From Heliocidaris tuberculata (lineage: Eukaryota > Echinodermata > Echinoidea > Camarodonta > Echinometridae), in assembly GCA_025618425.1 (NCBI GenBank), contig CM046832.1:59770087-59834086 (forward strand): a DNA stretch of 64,000 bases, read 5' to 3'. The translations under genes were made by a program, and so were the position numbers. Position 1 is the first letter of the stretch. Every line of letters begins with the position of its first letter. The notes under the pieces were generated by a model. That model made no database searches and had not been told where the DNA came from. It worked only from the letters and a program-made list of their open reading frames with translations. Positions 34,710 to 49,700 of the stretch are shown in pieces.

Positions 34710-37700
34710 TCTATCTCTCCTGCACACCCTCCCTCCCTCCCTCCCTTCCTCTCACACAACATTAGCAGGGATTGTAAAGAGGAAGTAGTATTGTCTGAAC
34801 GGTTTTGATTTGACCTTTCCTTTTGTAAGGTCAACTTTGTTAGATATCCTGTTGTCATTATTGCCAAGGTCTAATGCTGATGTGTTGGTGCATGTTCCTA
34901 CTTTCATGTACATGAGTGCTTGTATTTATTCAGTAGTTTTTTGGTTTTTTTTGTTCTTGAATGCATGTAGACCTCTGTTTTCTTAGCTGCCATTTTTGTG
35001 TTTCTAAAACAATCTTTGAACATTTTATGTGAGACCCAAAGGAGGCACTTGTGATGGAAAAAATTATTGTACAGATCAAATGAGGTCATTCATTTGTATG
35101 TATTAATGACTTTTAATTCAGAGAAATGCAAATACCTGAACCCTGTTCAGGAATAAAAGTGCCGTCATGATTGTGTCATAAAAGATAGAGGGCCTCCATG
35201 TACTTCCAGGAGCATTCATACACCCTTACTATTTAGGGGGGGGGGGGGGGGATAATCAGAAACATGCATTCCAAAATTACAAAAGATACACAATGAATTC
35301 TGCAATGTGACTACATGTACATGTAGGGAGGGAGGCATCTTACATGTACAATTTACTGTTTACACCCCAGGGGCAGTATCCTTAAATCCATGTTAGATGT
35401 TATTTTTAATAACAATTAAAATCAAATAGAATGGTTTGTTATAACAGGTAGCATATTAATATTCAGCTATCAACCACTTGATATGGTTTTAAGAATACCT
35501 CCCCTTCCATTCCAGGATAAATTCCCCTTCTTAGTGTATTGAATTTACTTTTGATACAGGAGAAGCAGTTCACCTATCCATTACATCACATTTCCTACTG
35601 TGCTGATGACAAGTCCGACAAGAAGATATGTGCCTTCATCGCCAAAGATGTGAAGGAAAACAAAAACATGTGCCATGTCATGGAAAGTGACAAGAATGTA
35701 AGATCTGATTATGCAGCAATTTGTATATATATATAGATTTTATTGCACAAGCATTGTCAGTGCTTATTGTTTTTATTACATGAAGGGTCTAGAAACAAAC
35801 AACTTTCTGGCAATCTTGCCTGCCTAGGCAAGAACTCTGAAATACAGAACTACCTAGCCCACCATACATGTACAATTCCACAAATTCCACAAAAGTGTAA
35901 TAATGATAATCTTGGGTGCTCGAAGTTGAAATAAAGCTGAATTTGGAGAGAAACTGTCTAGAAGTTATTTTAAATTGTCGACTAGATGTGCTGTCAAATA
36001 AGAACCTTTTATGCATTGTTAACTGATGCCTAATTGCCTATAAGTACTGCAAGAAACTTAGTGTATTGAAAATTTTTATTGATGTGATTCAGTTATTTTG
36101 CACCATGAAACTTTCAGAAATCTAGACCACCCACAAAATTCGCTGAAGTTTCTTGCTAGTAAAAGTTACTGGTTTTACGGAATTTTGGAAAGAGGAATCC
36201 TCACTGTTCATATTTGGATTTACAAAATTTTATGTGGTACACTGTATACTGTTGAATTTCTGTTCTGATTTAATAAATCGCTATTGTTCAAATGATATAT
36301 GAATAAGGAATACCTTTCAAACTCGATCATTTAAGATGAGGCATTTAATCAAGGTTTAAATTTACAGGAGGATGTTTACATCTCTGTGGTTGTCTTTTGT
36401 ACACTGTAGATGAATTACAACATGTATCATTGATGGTACGTTATTAAGATGTTAGAGGATTATGTTTTTTATTGACAGGCAGAGGAAATCACACTAACAG
36501 TCGGCCAAGCCTTTGACCTTGCGTATCAGAAGTTCCTCTCAAATGCCAACAAGACGCAGGAGCAACAGCAGCAGAATGAGACTCTCCAGAAAAGGGTGAG
36601 CTCAAGCCCCTCCCACTCCCCCCGGATGGGCCGCATGTACTCGCATGGCACATTCAGGACCAATTCTCCCCCAAGCCGAGGGTCCACACCCCCTAGGATT
36701 GGCACGCCTCCTCGGGCAGCCACTCCTCCTACTTCCAGACAGGGTGTTTCACCCAGGTTTGCTAGGTCACCTCAAGCACCTCAGGTTGCTTCAGTGACTC
36801 CCCTTCCATCTGTTGAAGCATCTCTTCCTCCACCTCCTCCTGCTCTTGTAGAAAACAAAGCTCCTACTCTGCACCCCGCCCCACCCACTCCCCCTCCTCC
36901 TCCTCCTCAAGGCTCACCATCGGCCCTTAACACTAATCCTACCTCTAATCCTACCTCTAATCCCACTCCTGACCCCATCTCCTCTCTTCCTGAACAACCC
37001 AAACCAGAACCACCCCACCCAGAGCAACCCAAAGAATCCTCCACTGAACCTGTAGAGGATCCACATGACCATCCTAATCAGCTATATGAACCTAGTGATA
37101 TTCTAACAACCAAACTGTAATTCATCGACAGTATTGATCAAAGTGTTACTCTTATTATTGCTCATATATACTATTTGAAGGTACTCAGAGGTGCTGGTCT
37201 CCTAACCAAAGAATTGCTAGATGCCATATCAGTTGAATTTTAAAGCAAATATTTATTTGCTGCATTGATAATATCAATATGATTATGTTGAAAAACTGTA
37301 GAAGGAATATATTAGGCTGAATTAATGATATGACACTGCCTTTTTTAATTGGAACCATGATTTGTTTTTTTTTTGTTTTTGTTTTTGTTTTGTTGTTGTT
37401 GAAAACCTCAAGCATTGCAAAGAGAATGTACTTTATTTAATAAATAGTGAAAAATATCTTAATAACAATTAAATTTGCATTCATGATTTGTTTACCCAAG
37501 AGATATGGGATCATATTGCACAAAACGTAGGATATATTGAAATTGTTTGGCTCTTGCTTTAAAAAAAAAATGTATATATTACTTTTATTTTAATTGTATT
37601 TCCTTAAATATGTATGATACTGTAACAGCATGCTGCATTTATTAATTTTTCCCTATAAATTAACATGAGTTATTTAGTGGTATGGGTTATTTTCAAATAT

Positions 37701-40700
37701 CATCCTGATTGTTCAGATGTGCCCAAAAAATTTCAGTTTTGCATGGTTTGCTCATGCATTGTTCATGGACATTTTTAGATTCATATTAGTTCTGCATTAA
37801 ACATGATGCAACAAAATTTTGAGAGCCCCTTTAGTTTGTGGGTGAAAAGCATGACAATGACAAGCAGTGCACATGTACTTGTAACACAAATCTCATTTTC
37901 TACAAAGCAACCGACCTACAGTACATGTACCTATGAATTCAAAATTTATTATCAGAATTTCACAGCAAGTCAGAACTTAATGTGTGACTCTTGCAATCAT
38001 ATGACTTGTTCCTAAAGCTGTTTTATTACTAATCTCATGCAGGAGCTGACTACAAAAAAACAACAAATAAAAAATAAATCAAAGCAAATTGTGTCCACTA
38101 GTTGTGTTCTAACCATTCTTTGATTATGATACCTTCAATATCATGTGGAACTATTGACTATGAACTATTGCAGTACTACTATTTCTTCTGAAATTCTGAG
38201 CCAAATTCCTGCACAGAATCATGCATCAGTAGATGCATCAGTACATGCATTTATGATGGACCTACAGTACAGTTATATATTAACCCATTGCCTACTGGAA
38301 CCAGATGGTCCCTGTGTTCTTGGGATAACCTCGCTATTCATAAGGACCACTATTCATAAGGACCACTTATTCATAAGGACCGCTATCTGTAACGCGTGAC
38401 TAAATGAATAGCGGTTTTCTATGAATAGCGGTCCTTCTACATAGCGAGCAAACCATAGACAAATTACCTCGCTATCCATAAGGACTTCCGTTCATAAGGA
38501 CAACTATTCATAAGGACCGCTATTCATAACGCGTGTTAAATGAATAGCAGTTTTCTATGAATAGCGGTCCTTATGAATAGTGAGTGGACCCCGTATTATT
38601 ATCCATTGGAATGAGATAATCTAGTAATCAGCGAGTTTATGTACATTTGTATACAGTCAAAGTAGATACCGATACTGACTTTTAGTATGTTATATATGAA
38701 TGAATGGAGGCAACTGATAATTAGCAGGTTGAAGTCTTTCAGAAATATATCTAAATTTAGAACCTTGTCTGATACCTTTGATTATTTTAATATTCTAGTA
38801 ATGCTTTTATACATACACATATGAAGGAAATCATATTGTCTTTTAAAAAGAATTAGTATTATTGTATTAAAAGGGAAAAAAAATCAGTATTATTGTCAAA
38901 AATATATTTAAAAATACCTGAAACAATATTGAAACTCAATAAAGTTTGGGAAATATAGGAATTCATTACATTTTTTAAATGTTGATTATGAGCTGAAACT
39001 AAACAAATCTGGATTACCTTCCTGATTACATTGCTTCCTGAATGAGCTTCCCTAATAAGCTCATATGGGCTATTCCATTGTTACTCCCGTTACATTTTGA
39101 GAGGTTTTGAGTTACATCATAAGCTCCTTGTTCTGTTACGAGAGGTGTTAGGTAAATGAGTTCTAGTTAAAACAATGCCCACATTTTAGAGTACCTAAAG
39201 ACAGTATCAAAGCTTCAGAAGAAGAAACATACTTTTCTGCCAACCCTGCAAATGTTCAGTTACTCATGTTGCACTATTAAAAACCAAAAATGTAAAAAAA
39301 TTGTTGTTAATAAAACTCAATTACTTCTAGGAAGAGAACAGGAGATTAAGATTAACTCAAAACCTCTCAAAATGTAATGTGAGTAACCATGGAATTGCCC
39401 ATACTATCTTCTAACAAAATATGACTAGCTTCTCTTTCATATCTATTGATTACCTCTGAGCTACTAACCAACTTTTACTCTTTCAAATCATTGCTTTCTG
39501 CATTTATTTATATTCTATCAGACTAACATTTATATATGGTAAGTATTTATTTATTGTTGGCCTTTTGGTTACTGATATTGATTTGGCATTAGAGTCTATA
39601 AATATATCAAGTGTAGAGCTTCCATGCACTTCAACCATGCACTTCAACCATGCATATCAACCCTTGTAGCTTGTACTTGTAGATTTTAGCCATTGTTTCC
39701 TGAACAGATTTTTCTTCAAACTGCTATCCAACATTTAAAATGAAATGATGGAAAATAAGGCTGAAGTGATATGGATGACAGATTTTTTTTTAAATGATGA
39801 GAGCAAAAATTCTGCAGACATTCCCCCTCCATACATCCAAGTACATTTAATTTGCTGATGATTGTTTTAATTTTTCCGCCCTTTTGACAACATTGAATAT
39901 CTTTTTAGAAAATGTGAAAAATTCATTTGATAAACAACAACAGCAGAAGCAAAAACATGTTCTTTCATAACACACTTAACTGCAAAACTTTTTCAGGGAA
40001 ACGTTCAAGAACATACGAGTAGATTCTTGTTAAATTCAATAGCAGATCAGCAGTAATCTAAATGTTTAATAGTGCCTTACAGCATAAGACCCTTTACTCC
40101 ACTTCTAGCCTTTTTCATTGATGCAGTCTAAAAACACACATACGTTTCCTCTTCCTGTTCGTATACTTTGTCTTGTATTCATGTACGTGTAGAGGATAGA
40201 GAACCCACCACAAACTATGTTTTTGTTTCTCTCAGTTTGCATGAAAATGACCAAATAGCAATTTTCATGGGAAAACATGCCCTACCAAAACTAGGGTGAA
40301 TGAGACAATGGATAAGAGGCTCACCATTTTGTAAAAAACATATGATTAGACTTGTAAAATTGTCATCTGACCTATGTAACTAACCACTGCCATGGCAAAT
40401 GGAGTGATGAGGTTGGGGAGGGGAGGGGAATGGGTTACAAAAGGATGATGCTTATTATCATACCTGCCAACTATCCCTATTTAACAGGGACAATCCCGAT
40501 TTTTGGTAAAAGGAAGAGCCACTTCTACCACTGTGTCCCTATTTTTACAAAAATCTGTCTGTAGTAATGTATAAGAAACTCAGAAATGTCCCTATTTTCA
40601 GCCTGTGCCTTGTCATTTGTCCTTATTTCTTGGATTTCAGGGTTGGCAGGTCTGCATTATGTGTATGTGGCGATTATTCACCAATACCTTTTCAACCATT

Positions 40701-43700
40701 TGCGGAACATTCACATCAAAATTCATAATATTTCGTATTTGGTTTCTTATTAGTCTGATTGTATAATGGAGAGGGGAAACACTATCAAGGGTTTATGGTT
40801 AACATTTCCTATTTAATTTCACAATACTAATATTTTTCATTCACTGTTTACTCCACATCTTCAATTAAACATCATAGGGGTAGAAAATACCTCCAAAATG
40901 TATCTTTGCATCTCAGATTAAACCCATTAGAGAATTTTCTATACTATAGAAAGTTTTTCCTATATGGATCATTCATAATTATCTTGAACTGTCACTCAAG
41001 TCTTTGAACAGAAATATATCACATTACTAAAAATCATCTAAACCTATCATTTATCACTGTTAGTGAACCCTTTATTCACCTTTCAAAGGTCACTTTAAAC
41101 AATAAAAGAAATGAATTGAGATAATTGCAGTAGAAAATTAACTTCTCTTTTACACCCTTACACTCTTATTGCTCTAGCCCCCCCCCCCCCCAAAAAAAAA
41201 AATCCTATTAAAATGCATTTAAAAGTAGCAACTCAAAACTCGTTACTAGATGATTTCTGATATTTCAGGACCTTTGATATTATATTGTTAATTCTAGAGT
41301 ATAACTTTAAAATGTGTATTTTTATCGTCTTTGCAAATTGATAAATTATATTGTTTTAGTGCTTGTGATGAAATACAGCTACCACAGACCTGTCATTGTT
41401 GTCAAATATTAGTTTCAAGCAGTTTAGACTGAGGTTAATCCACAATTAAATCACTATCAATACTAAAAGATGTGAAATGATAGGGCCTATGTTATAGATG
41501 ATAGTTTTAGTTTAACCATTGTGTAGATAAGACTGGGGATTTACATGTACAGTGTAGCATTTGTTACCAATTTTCAACCAATACATAATTAAAGTTATTT
41601 GTGCAAGTAGCAAAATATGCAAAGTTGCAATAGCTGTATGCTGACTAACTGACTTAAATAAATGAATTTTCACAAATAGGAAAATGCAAGCAAATTAATC
41701 CTTCATTTGGCTTGTGTAAGCTATGCCTGCATCATATACATCTGTAAAACCATGCTGCCATTTTTTTGTTCACTTTGTGTTTGAAGAAACTGCAAACATT
41801 TAAATATAATGTTTCTTTTGCTACACTTACAGCAAAAGCTAGCAAAAGGGAAACCTGGAGTAATTTAATTGCACAATCTTATATTTTCTTCTAAATTCAT
41901 AAGCAAATGGTTATCACTGGAGCTTTGTTACATCTATATTAAAATGCCTTCTCAGGTTGATGAAGAATATTGAGCATTAGCATTTCAACTGTAAATCTAA
42001 CGTCAAGAAATTTCAAATTAGGCCCCAGAAATGAGATTTGTAATAGTTGTATTTTGTGTTTGAAACAAATATTTACTTTATTTAGATTAATGTAAGTTTT
42101 GACTGCTGCATGTTGCATTGGCTTAACAATTTTTAAAAATATTTTTGAAATTATGTTTTAATCATTTTCCAAACTTATGCTTAATTACTGCATGTACATG
42201 TTTGTTTTTGCTTAAACCATACTTTGAGCATATGCATTTAAAATTGTTCTGATACACCCATCCATACTTCATATTCAGAATATGTATGCTGTAGTTGTAA
42301 TGTTTCATTGCAAAAAAAAAAAAAGATGAAAAATGAAAGAATTGTACTTGGATGCATTTGCATAATACATATAGTCTGCTTGCTTTACATGCATGGTATA
42401 ATCACCGGGGAAAAAAAAAGAAATATAGGGCTTTTGTATTTGTTTTGTTTCATTTCAATAAATTCACTATTCATTTCATTGTATTTCATTGCTGTGTTTG
42501 CTTTTATTTTGTGCTCTATGATTTACCTGAAATTAGTTCATTTATAATACAAGCTTGAGCCAAAAGTGTATATTTAGTATGCAAATTAATGAAGATAAAT
42601 ATATTCTGAATATGTGCTGTGGTGTGGTGTACATGTTGCAGTAGATCAATTTGCTCTTGTATTCAACTAAAGAATATTCCTGACATACATGTGTGATGAT
42701 TTTGCTAAACTTAAGTCCACTTTTTGCACAGTGGATTTCATCGATCGAGAAGCTATTAAGTGGTGAATCACATTGTTAGAGGTTCTGGAAAAAACATCTA
42801 GAAGTTTGAATGCATTAGCAAACTGGTCCATTAAAATACTAACTCTTTGTTTACAAAAAAAATATGCGTGATCCAGGATGCTACTTTGCCTATTTGCGTG
42901 GGACAACTAGAATATGGATGGACAATGAGATCATGATATTCCCTATGCATTTCATTTAGACATTGGGCAAGTGACATTTGTGCTTAGGCTTGGGAAATTG
43001 TTTTTTGGGGCACATAACATTTAGTATTTTGGCAAGAAGAATGGTTTGAGGTTAAGTGATGTTTGATTTTAGGAGGTAATATTGGTTTGGGAGAGGGGGA
43101 TTGAAATTAACTTTAGAGGAAATGACATTGGTTATCATAAGGGGCAAGTCGGATTTAACCCGTTCCACTTTAGAAATAGACTTTCCACAAAAGTCTAAAA
43201 AATTGTTCAGTATTCCAATGATATTGTAGTCTCAATTTAGTCATTTTGTGTAGGCATATGAACAGAATTCTATCTAAAAATTTGTAAAACAGTACTTGGG
43301 TTTGGTAGAATCCAAACTTGGGTTCGCTTTCTAGCGAACCTCTCTGCCTCTATTCCTCCAAGGTTCGCTTTTTAGCGAACCTCTCTGTAACCAAGGTTCG
43401 CTTTCTAGCGAACCTCTCTGCCACCAAGGTTCGCTTTCTAGCGAACCTCTCTGTAACCAAGGTTCGCTTTCTAGCGAACCTCTCTGTAACCAAGGTTCGC
43501 ATTCTAGCGAACCTCTCTGCCACCAAGGTTTGCTTTTTAGCGAACCTCTCTGTAACCAAGGTTCGCTTTCTAGCGAACCTATCTGCCACTCTCTGTAACC
43601 AAGGTTCGCTTTCTAGCGAACCTCTCTGCCACCAAGGTTCGCTTTCTAGCGAACCTCTCTGTAACCAAGGTTCGCTTTCTAGCGAACCTCTCTGCCACCA

Positions 43701-46700
43701 AGGTTCGCTTTCTAGCGAACCTCTCTGCCACCAAGGTTCGCTTTCTAGCAAACCTCTCTGCCACCAGGTCCAAGGTTCACTTTCTAGCGAATCTCTCCAC
43801 CTCCAAGGTTTGCTTTCTAGCAAACCTCTCTGCCACCAAGGTTGGCTGGTTCCTTTTTCGTTGATGGACGGGCGGAAATGTCACACACCGGAACATACTC
43901 TTTCTCATCTTCACTTGAGATAAAGATTCTTGAAAAATCACTGCTGCAGTCTAGGCTGCTCTCAGATTCCTCCAACTGCATTGGCACTGTATCTAAATTA
44001 AATCACTGTCTGATGAATGGAAATCATACACATGGGCATCATTGGTTGAAGGGGTTTTATCTTTTTGTGGGGTACTTGTTGCAATACGAGTAGGGTTATC
44101 ATCAAAATATGCATCATCAAGGCTTAGTTGAGATTCGAAACTGACATCATCCAGTGATCTGGTGATAAATCTTTTAAAATCCCCCTCAAGTGCCATTCTA
44201 TTGAAATAATCCACTCTCCTGAAGCACTGGTTGTATCCAAGTTTGGAGAACTAAGTGAAAATTACAAGTGAAATAATTTTGTCTTCTTCCTTGCATGATC
44301 TTGATCCTCATTCTACATAGAAAGTGACACAATTATCTGCTGTGAACTTGCTTGCGGCGCTCCATAAAATGGCCCTCCAGAGAAAGAGAAAAAGATATCT
44401 TGTATACACCTACATGTATTTCAATCTACTAATAAATACATGTAGCTTCTTTACCACAAATCATAAGCCATTCACACAATAAACTGGGGGAGGAAATAGA
44501 GCAAATATTTATCTCATCTGGATAGTCTGCAGAGATGCTATCCCTGGCTCACCAAGGTGTAAGCAACTAGTCTGTTTACCAGACAACAAACTCTCTACAT
44601 CAATGCTGTCCTATTTTCTAAACATCAGTGTGCTTTAAGTAGGCCTATACCTTAACTAGACATGCAGTACACCAATCAATGTTTCAATCAACAAACAAAT
44701 AACCCAGCTCCTACTCCGGAAAGAAAAAAATTAATGGAAAAAAAAATTAAAATATTTTTAAAGAAGGACCTACAACGTCTGAAACCAATTCTACGCAGTA
44801 CCCCATTATCTATTCCAGGAACCTGGCTTCACATGTAACTGTCTATTCTGTGTTAATCACTTGCGGTCAACCTGTGATAACCCCTTGACCTGATCAAGGA
44901 GGTACTACTAGGCAAGGGTGACTTCTTTATTCTGAATTGGCATAGTCTGATCTTCAGAAGACAGAAGAAAGCTTTTTTTAAGTTAATACTGATAGCATGT
45001 ACGAGATTATTTAACATTCTATTCACGATTTCGAACAAATTTTAGTGTAAATATCTGTAAAAAATGCTTGGTAACGGCTTTTCACTGCCTCACGCTAAAA
45101 CCATATCCACCCGAAGGTTCCCCACACAATAAACCCAGCGCTTCGCACTACTAGTATGTGTAGCGTATTCTATAACACACAGCAATCCTCATGTGAGTAA
45201 TGTGTGTGGCCGTTGTTTGAATTTACATCCCCTCTTTTTTGGGCCAGGGATTTTTATTACTTTTCACCTCTCATTCGATAAATATTTCACTTGAGGAGGA
45301 AAAAACTTCACAGCATCTTAGTTATGTTAGTACCCTGCTCTTTAATAAGTAAAATCAAAGAAATAACACGAATAGTTTTTGAGGGCTTCCCAAAACTATC
45401 TATTACCTTTAACATGTAATTAAGTTTTGAAGAAACATTTGAGGTACATGTGCATGTACATGTATATCAAACAGTTGGTGAGTTTTTCTTTGTCATTATA
45501 ACTTTGCCATTAGGTCTACACATTGCATAGCAAGTTCCCTAATACTATTGCAAAGTTTGTTAGGGATAAACCATATATCTCCTCAAGGAATAAACCATGT
45601 ATCTCCTCAAGAAATATACCATATATCTCCTTAAGGAATACACATTAGTGTAGATTAATCAAAGTAGTATAATTTAAGTTCAAGATTAGTGAAGAAATAG
45701 TTAATAATGTTGTATTATTCATTCATACATATGTCATTTCGGTATGTAGTTTCATTGCTCATAAAATATAGGCTATATAGCTGAAAGAAAGGGAAAGTAG
45801 ATAGAGTGATAAGGGGTTATGACTCATTACACTGGATTGTGCATGCTTGCATCACTTGAAGTTTATCTCTGTACCACTACCAGGGTGGGCTAGTGAAAGA
45901 AGATGTTTACTTCCAGGGTAATGAAGCAAACCACAGATAGGATTAGTAAAATTCCAGTATGCAGAACGACTTTTGCTTTAGTAACAGCAAGGAGTTATCA
46001 CGTTCTGTGATAACTCCGGGATAACTCCTTGGTAACAGATTCTGCACTGAGGCAAATCAGGCAGGTCAGTGTGCAATATGGTTTATTTGGAGAGTGTAAT
46101 TTGCAGGCTTCTGGAAAGTTAAAAAAAATTATCTGTAATTAGTTTATACTGCATTCAGTTAGCATAGATGCTAGTTATTAATAACTTTTACATTCAAAGA
46201 GAAAGTCCACCCTGATATTAAGTTGGTTTTAAAAGAAGCAGAAAAATAAAGAAATAGATGAATGAAAATTTGAGCAAAATCTGAAAAGAATTAAGAAAGT
46301 TATGAATTGTTGCATTTAATCATTTGTTTATGTTTAAAAATTTAATCAAAGTCAAGCTTATAGCTTTGGATACATATATGAATTTAAATATGGTATCATT
46401 TTAAAGAGTAATAAACACACTTTCTAATTTCACGAAAAAAAGCGATGAATATGCCATGACAAGAGAGATATAAAACATGAAACTTCAGTTTCCAAATTTT
46501 TTTTGAGGGGTTTATTAGTGTCGTCTGTGAATAGTATGAAATCCAAGAGTGGAGGAACAAAATGTAAATCAATACAACATCAACTGTCTTCTTTAATCGA
46601 TATCATGCGAATTAATGTATATATTAAATTCTGTATCTACTTGATTCAGCTAAACACTCAGGTTATATTTCTCTCAAGTTACACTAAGATTGGTATTCTA

Positions 46701-49700
46701 CGTTACACTAGTCTCCATTTCACACTTTGGTTGACAATTGTTTTATCGCTCATGCACTTTATATTTTGGACTGTTCCTCTGTGTAGGTCTTTATGGAGAA
46801 TTCATTACAGGATCAAGGTGAAGTTCAGTTTAAGGTGCACTGAATATTTTAGTAATTTCCTTAATGTAGAAAGGTCTATTTGAAGATTGGACAAAGCTAC
46901 ATTATCATTCCACCCTCACTTTTTGTTGTTGTTATACCCTCCACTTCCCACTCCACTCCCCTCCACTTCACATCAGGTCTGTTTACTGATCTTTTAATAA
47001 ACCATTGGACAACATACATGTACACTAATTTCTATACCCCTTCCTATTAAAAGAAGCGTGTAATCCTACTGGTTAATGTACAATAGGAAACAGAGGAACT
47101 CTGTGGTTCAGCTATGGCATTATTTGACAATGACAACTTATTAGCAGATTTTTATCAAGATTTCAGCTATACATGTATGTAGGCTATACAGTGTATATGC
47201 ATTGGGTGACATGTGGGGAAGAATGGTGTTTGAGCTAAGTAGACCATGCATGGTTGATCAGCCATTGTTTTATTGGTAATTGGTAATGTACACAATTTCT
47301 GAATACTAGAATTTTGTACATGCACAGAATTCAGTAAAGGGGAAGTCCTCTCTGATAAAAGGTGATGTGAGTAAAAGCAGAAAATGAGGGGGAAAATATT
47401 AGTAAAAGTTTTAGGAAAATCTGATAGAAAAAATACAAATTAAAAAATATTAATTTTGCAAATTTGTGACCTAAATTTCAAGCAACTTTCTTATTTACTT
47501 TTAATTAATGGACAAGTGGTCTGAGGCCCAGAAAACCAAGCATGCACCAATTCATGTATTTCTTCTGGGTTGTTTTTCTATTCTTCCTTTTCTTTTCTCA
47601 TTCCATCGATCCTTAAATACTTCTTTTCTGTTTCCATCCTCACTCTTCTCTTCCTTTATTTTATCCTGTGTTTCCTTGCATTTCTATCTCTCTCGTATTA
47701 TTATGTTTTCCCACTTCTTGTATCTTCTCTTTCTATATTTCCCCCTGAATTTCTTTGTTTTTTCTTCTTTAATTATTTGTACCTTGGCTCTTCTCTTTCC
47801 AATACATCCACATGTATTTCTTCTTTCATTTGTTTTTTTATCTTGTTTCCTATTTTCCCTCAAGTACTGAAATAAAATTCCTTGATTTAATCTTCTTTCT
47901 ATTCTTCCATCCATATTTCTTTGTTTTTTATTTTTCTGATTTTTCTGTAATCTTTTTCCATTTAACCTTACATATTTTTTTGTTTTATCTTTTCTTGTTT
48001 TATTATCTTTTTTTGCATATCTTCCTTTTTCCTTATCTGTTTTTTTTTTTCTGTAGAGGCCAACTGCTCGTACCATGCAGGTCATTCCCCTCTTGGTGTT
48101 TGCTCTACTGGGATAGGGTTAATTCTTTCCCTTAAAGGGAAAGTCCACCTGGTATTTAGTTGATTTGAATAAAGGCAGAAAAATGAGAGAAACAGATTTT
48201 TGAAGGTTTGAGCGAAATCCGATAAGAAATAAAGTTATGAATTTCTGAAGTTGTAATCAATCGAACACAAATTGGCAACTCCGTGACGTATCTTGCGAGC
48301 TCCTCTCCCATTTGCTCAGTACAGAAAATTTCATAAATTTTCATTTTCTTGGATTTTGATGAAGGAATATATTTGTTTCATACAGGTTTTGTGTAAAAAC
48401 CTATGAGCAATGATTATATCGAAAGTGCATGTATGATTGAATATTTTCTTTAGAGAAAATGAAAATTTATGATTTTTATAATACAGGGCAAATGGGAGAG
48501 GAGCTCGCAAGATACGTCACGGAGTTGCCAATTTGTGTTTGATTGATAACAACTTCAAAAATTCATAACTTTCTTATTTCTCAATCCGATGTGTTGGCTC
48601 AGTCAGTAGAGCGTCCGCCTCACAATCGGGAGGTCGTGGGTTCGAACCTCGGCCGCGTCATACCAAAAGACGTTAAAAGATGGGAGTTGCTGCTACCTTG
48701 TTTGGCGTTCAACAATTGAAGGGATAGAGCAACGTCGATCTGGCGCTGCACAGTGGCTGCCGGGCCCACGATCAATTGGGCAAAAAGAATTTCCATTTTC
48801 GGTTAATAAAATTTGGAGTGGACTTTAATTGGATTATTATTATTATTATTATTATTTCTTCTCGTATTTTGCTCAAACCTTCACTGATCTGTTTCTTTAA
48901 TTTTTCTGCTTCTTTTAAAACCAACTTGTAATCAGGGTGGACTTCCCCTTTAATATGAGAAACCTTGGACCCTGCCAAGGATTATAAACAAACCCCATTA
49001 TTCTGGGAACTGGGCAGGAAGCTCATATTGTGTAGTTTGCAGGTACAACTCTTGTCAGTTGTAAATGCATATAAAAGTGTCTGAAATGTGAGACTATGGG
49101 TTAAGCTTGTATAATGGTCCAAACTTTTAGTGGCTGAAGCTGTCACTTGATACCAACATCCAGTAACAGAGGCTAGATCTCATCTACCTTTATATACATG
49201 TAGTCAAAATTAGAAAGTTACTGCCTTACTTACTCCAGGTGTTAAAGGTCAACTCCTTTTTTTGGTGAAATAAAATGGGTGAGTTCATTATTCTTTCTCT
49301 ATATTACATACCAGCATTTTCTAATATAAACAGTGTTAATTTGTATGCAGCTTAATTATTAAATGTACCTTGATCATAAATATTATACAGTAGATCTGTA
49401 TTTGATTAATTTTAATTAACTATCATTCATATAATTACTCAATTAAAAACTGGAGTAAGTCTATTTTACTGGAAATTGAAAAATACATCTTTATTTTGGA
49501 AGTCAACAGAATTGCGCTTTGATAAAGGGCAATCGAACCTTTGTAAAAAGCTGATTTGTGTGAAAAGGATCAAGAAAAATAAGAGAAACGGGAGAAAGTT
49601 TGAAAGAAATCAGAAAAAGAACAAGAAAGTTATTAATCTTTGAAAAATGAGATTACTACATCTACGCAAATCTCAAATTGGCAATTTGGTGAATCGACTG

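Noticed and set aside
43318..43923. 201-codon plus frame and 157-codon minus frame over the 33-bp repeats (also 53294-53713)
   Set aside because: Created by a 33-bp period divisible by three; the 11-residue repeat peptides have no other support.
48590..48660. Possible tRNA-Val gene
   Set aside because: Boxes A and B are present, but the acceptor stem and one T-stem pair are broken, and the sequence sits at the head of a SINE with an (ATT)n tail and target duplication.
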